7,168 bases of DNA from positions 1-7,168 of the forward strand of contig USRP01000035.1 of assembly GCA_900557185.1 (NCBI GenBank). The letters are read 5' to 3'. The position numbers were made by a program, and so were the translations under genes. Below, piece after piece: positions 7,151 to 7,168 of this stretch. The notes under the pieces were generated by a model, which was given only the letters and a program-made list of their open reading frames with translations, did not search any database and was not told the DNA's origin. Positions within the stretch are counted from its first letter, which is position 1, and each line of letters starts with the position of its first letter. Source of the stretch: an uncultured Mycoplasmatota bacterium (GTDB lineage: Bacteria > Bacillota_I > Bacilli_A > RF39 > UBA660).

Positions 7151-7168
7151 CTAACAAAGTGGAATATT

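Overview
The window looks like a chromosomal housekeeping region of a low-GC member of the Bacillota (Firmicutes). The DNA is strongly AT-rich, Shine-Dalgarno sites are purine-rich, SecD and SecF are fused in one protein, the ppGpp enzyme is a long Rel, and a ComN-type regulator sits next to secDF. A gut Erysipelotrichales or RF39-type lineage would fit, but the sequence alone does not fix the taxon. There are no RNA genes, IS elements, CRISPR arrays or phage genes.

Five genes form one tight minus-strand operon, read from right to left: comN-like regulator (6382-6116), secDF (6095-3813), rel (3800-1629), dtd (1629-1186) and an AI-2E/PerM-family membrane protein (1183-104). Gaps are 20, 12, -1 and 2 bases. 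The inferred promoter has a perfect TATAAT at 6411-6416. A strong intrinsic terminator at 74-106 closes the operon, with the last stop codon inside its stem. Facing away on the plus strand, a SpoVB/MviN-type flippase gene begins at 6518 but stops after 210 codons, under half the usual family length, 18 bases before the window ends. Positions 1-73 are AT-rich intergenic DNA with a possible leftward promoter and a short dyad.

The order spoVB / comN / secDF / rel / dtd resembles the Bacillus subtilis region, but here recJ and apt are absent between secDF and rel. The operon combines protein export (SecDF), stringent-response alarmone metabolism (Rel), removal of D-amino acids from tRNA (Dtd), a small regulator and a transporter-like protein. 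This is conserved grouping rather than one pathway.

I found no clearly new biological system. The points most worth a second look are: (1) Rel has Lys84 where the hydrolase HDxxED motif normally has Asp, with the other hydrolase and synthetase residues I checked intact; (2) the spoVB-like reading frame ends early, with stops in all three forward frames within 11 bases; (3) the comN promoter overlaps the longest possible reading frame, which moves the start ten codons downstream.
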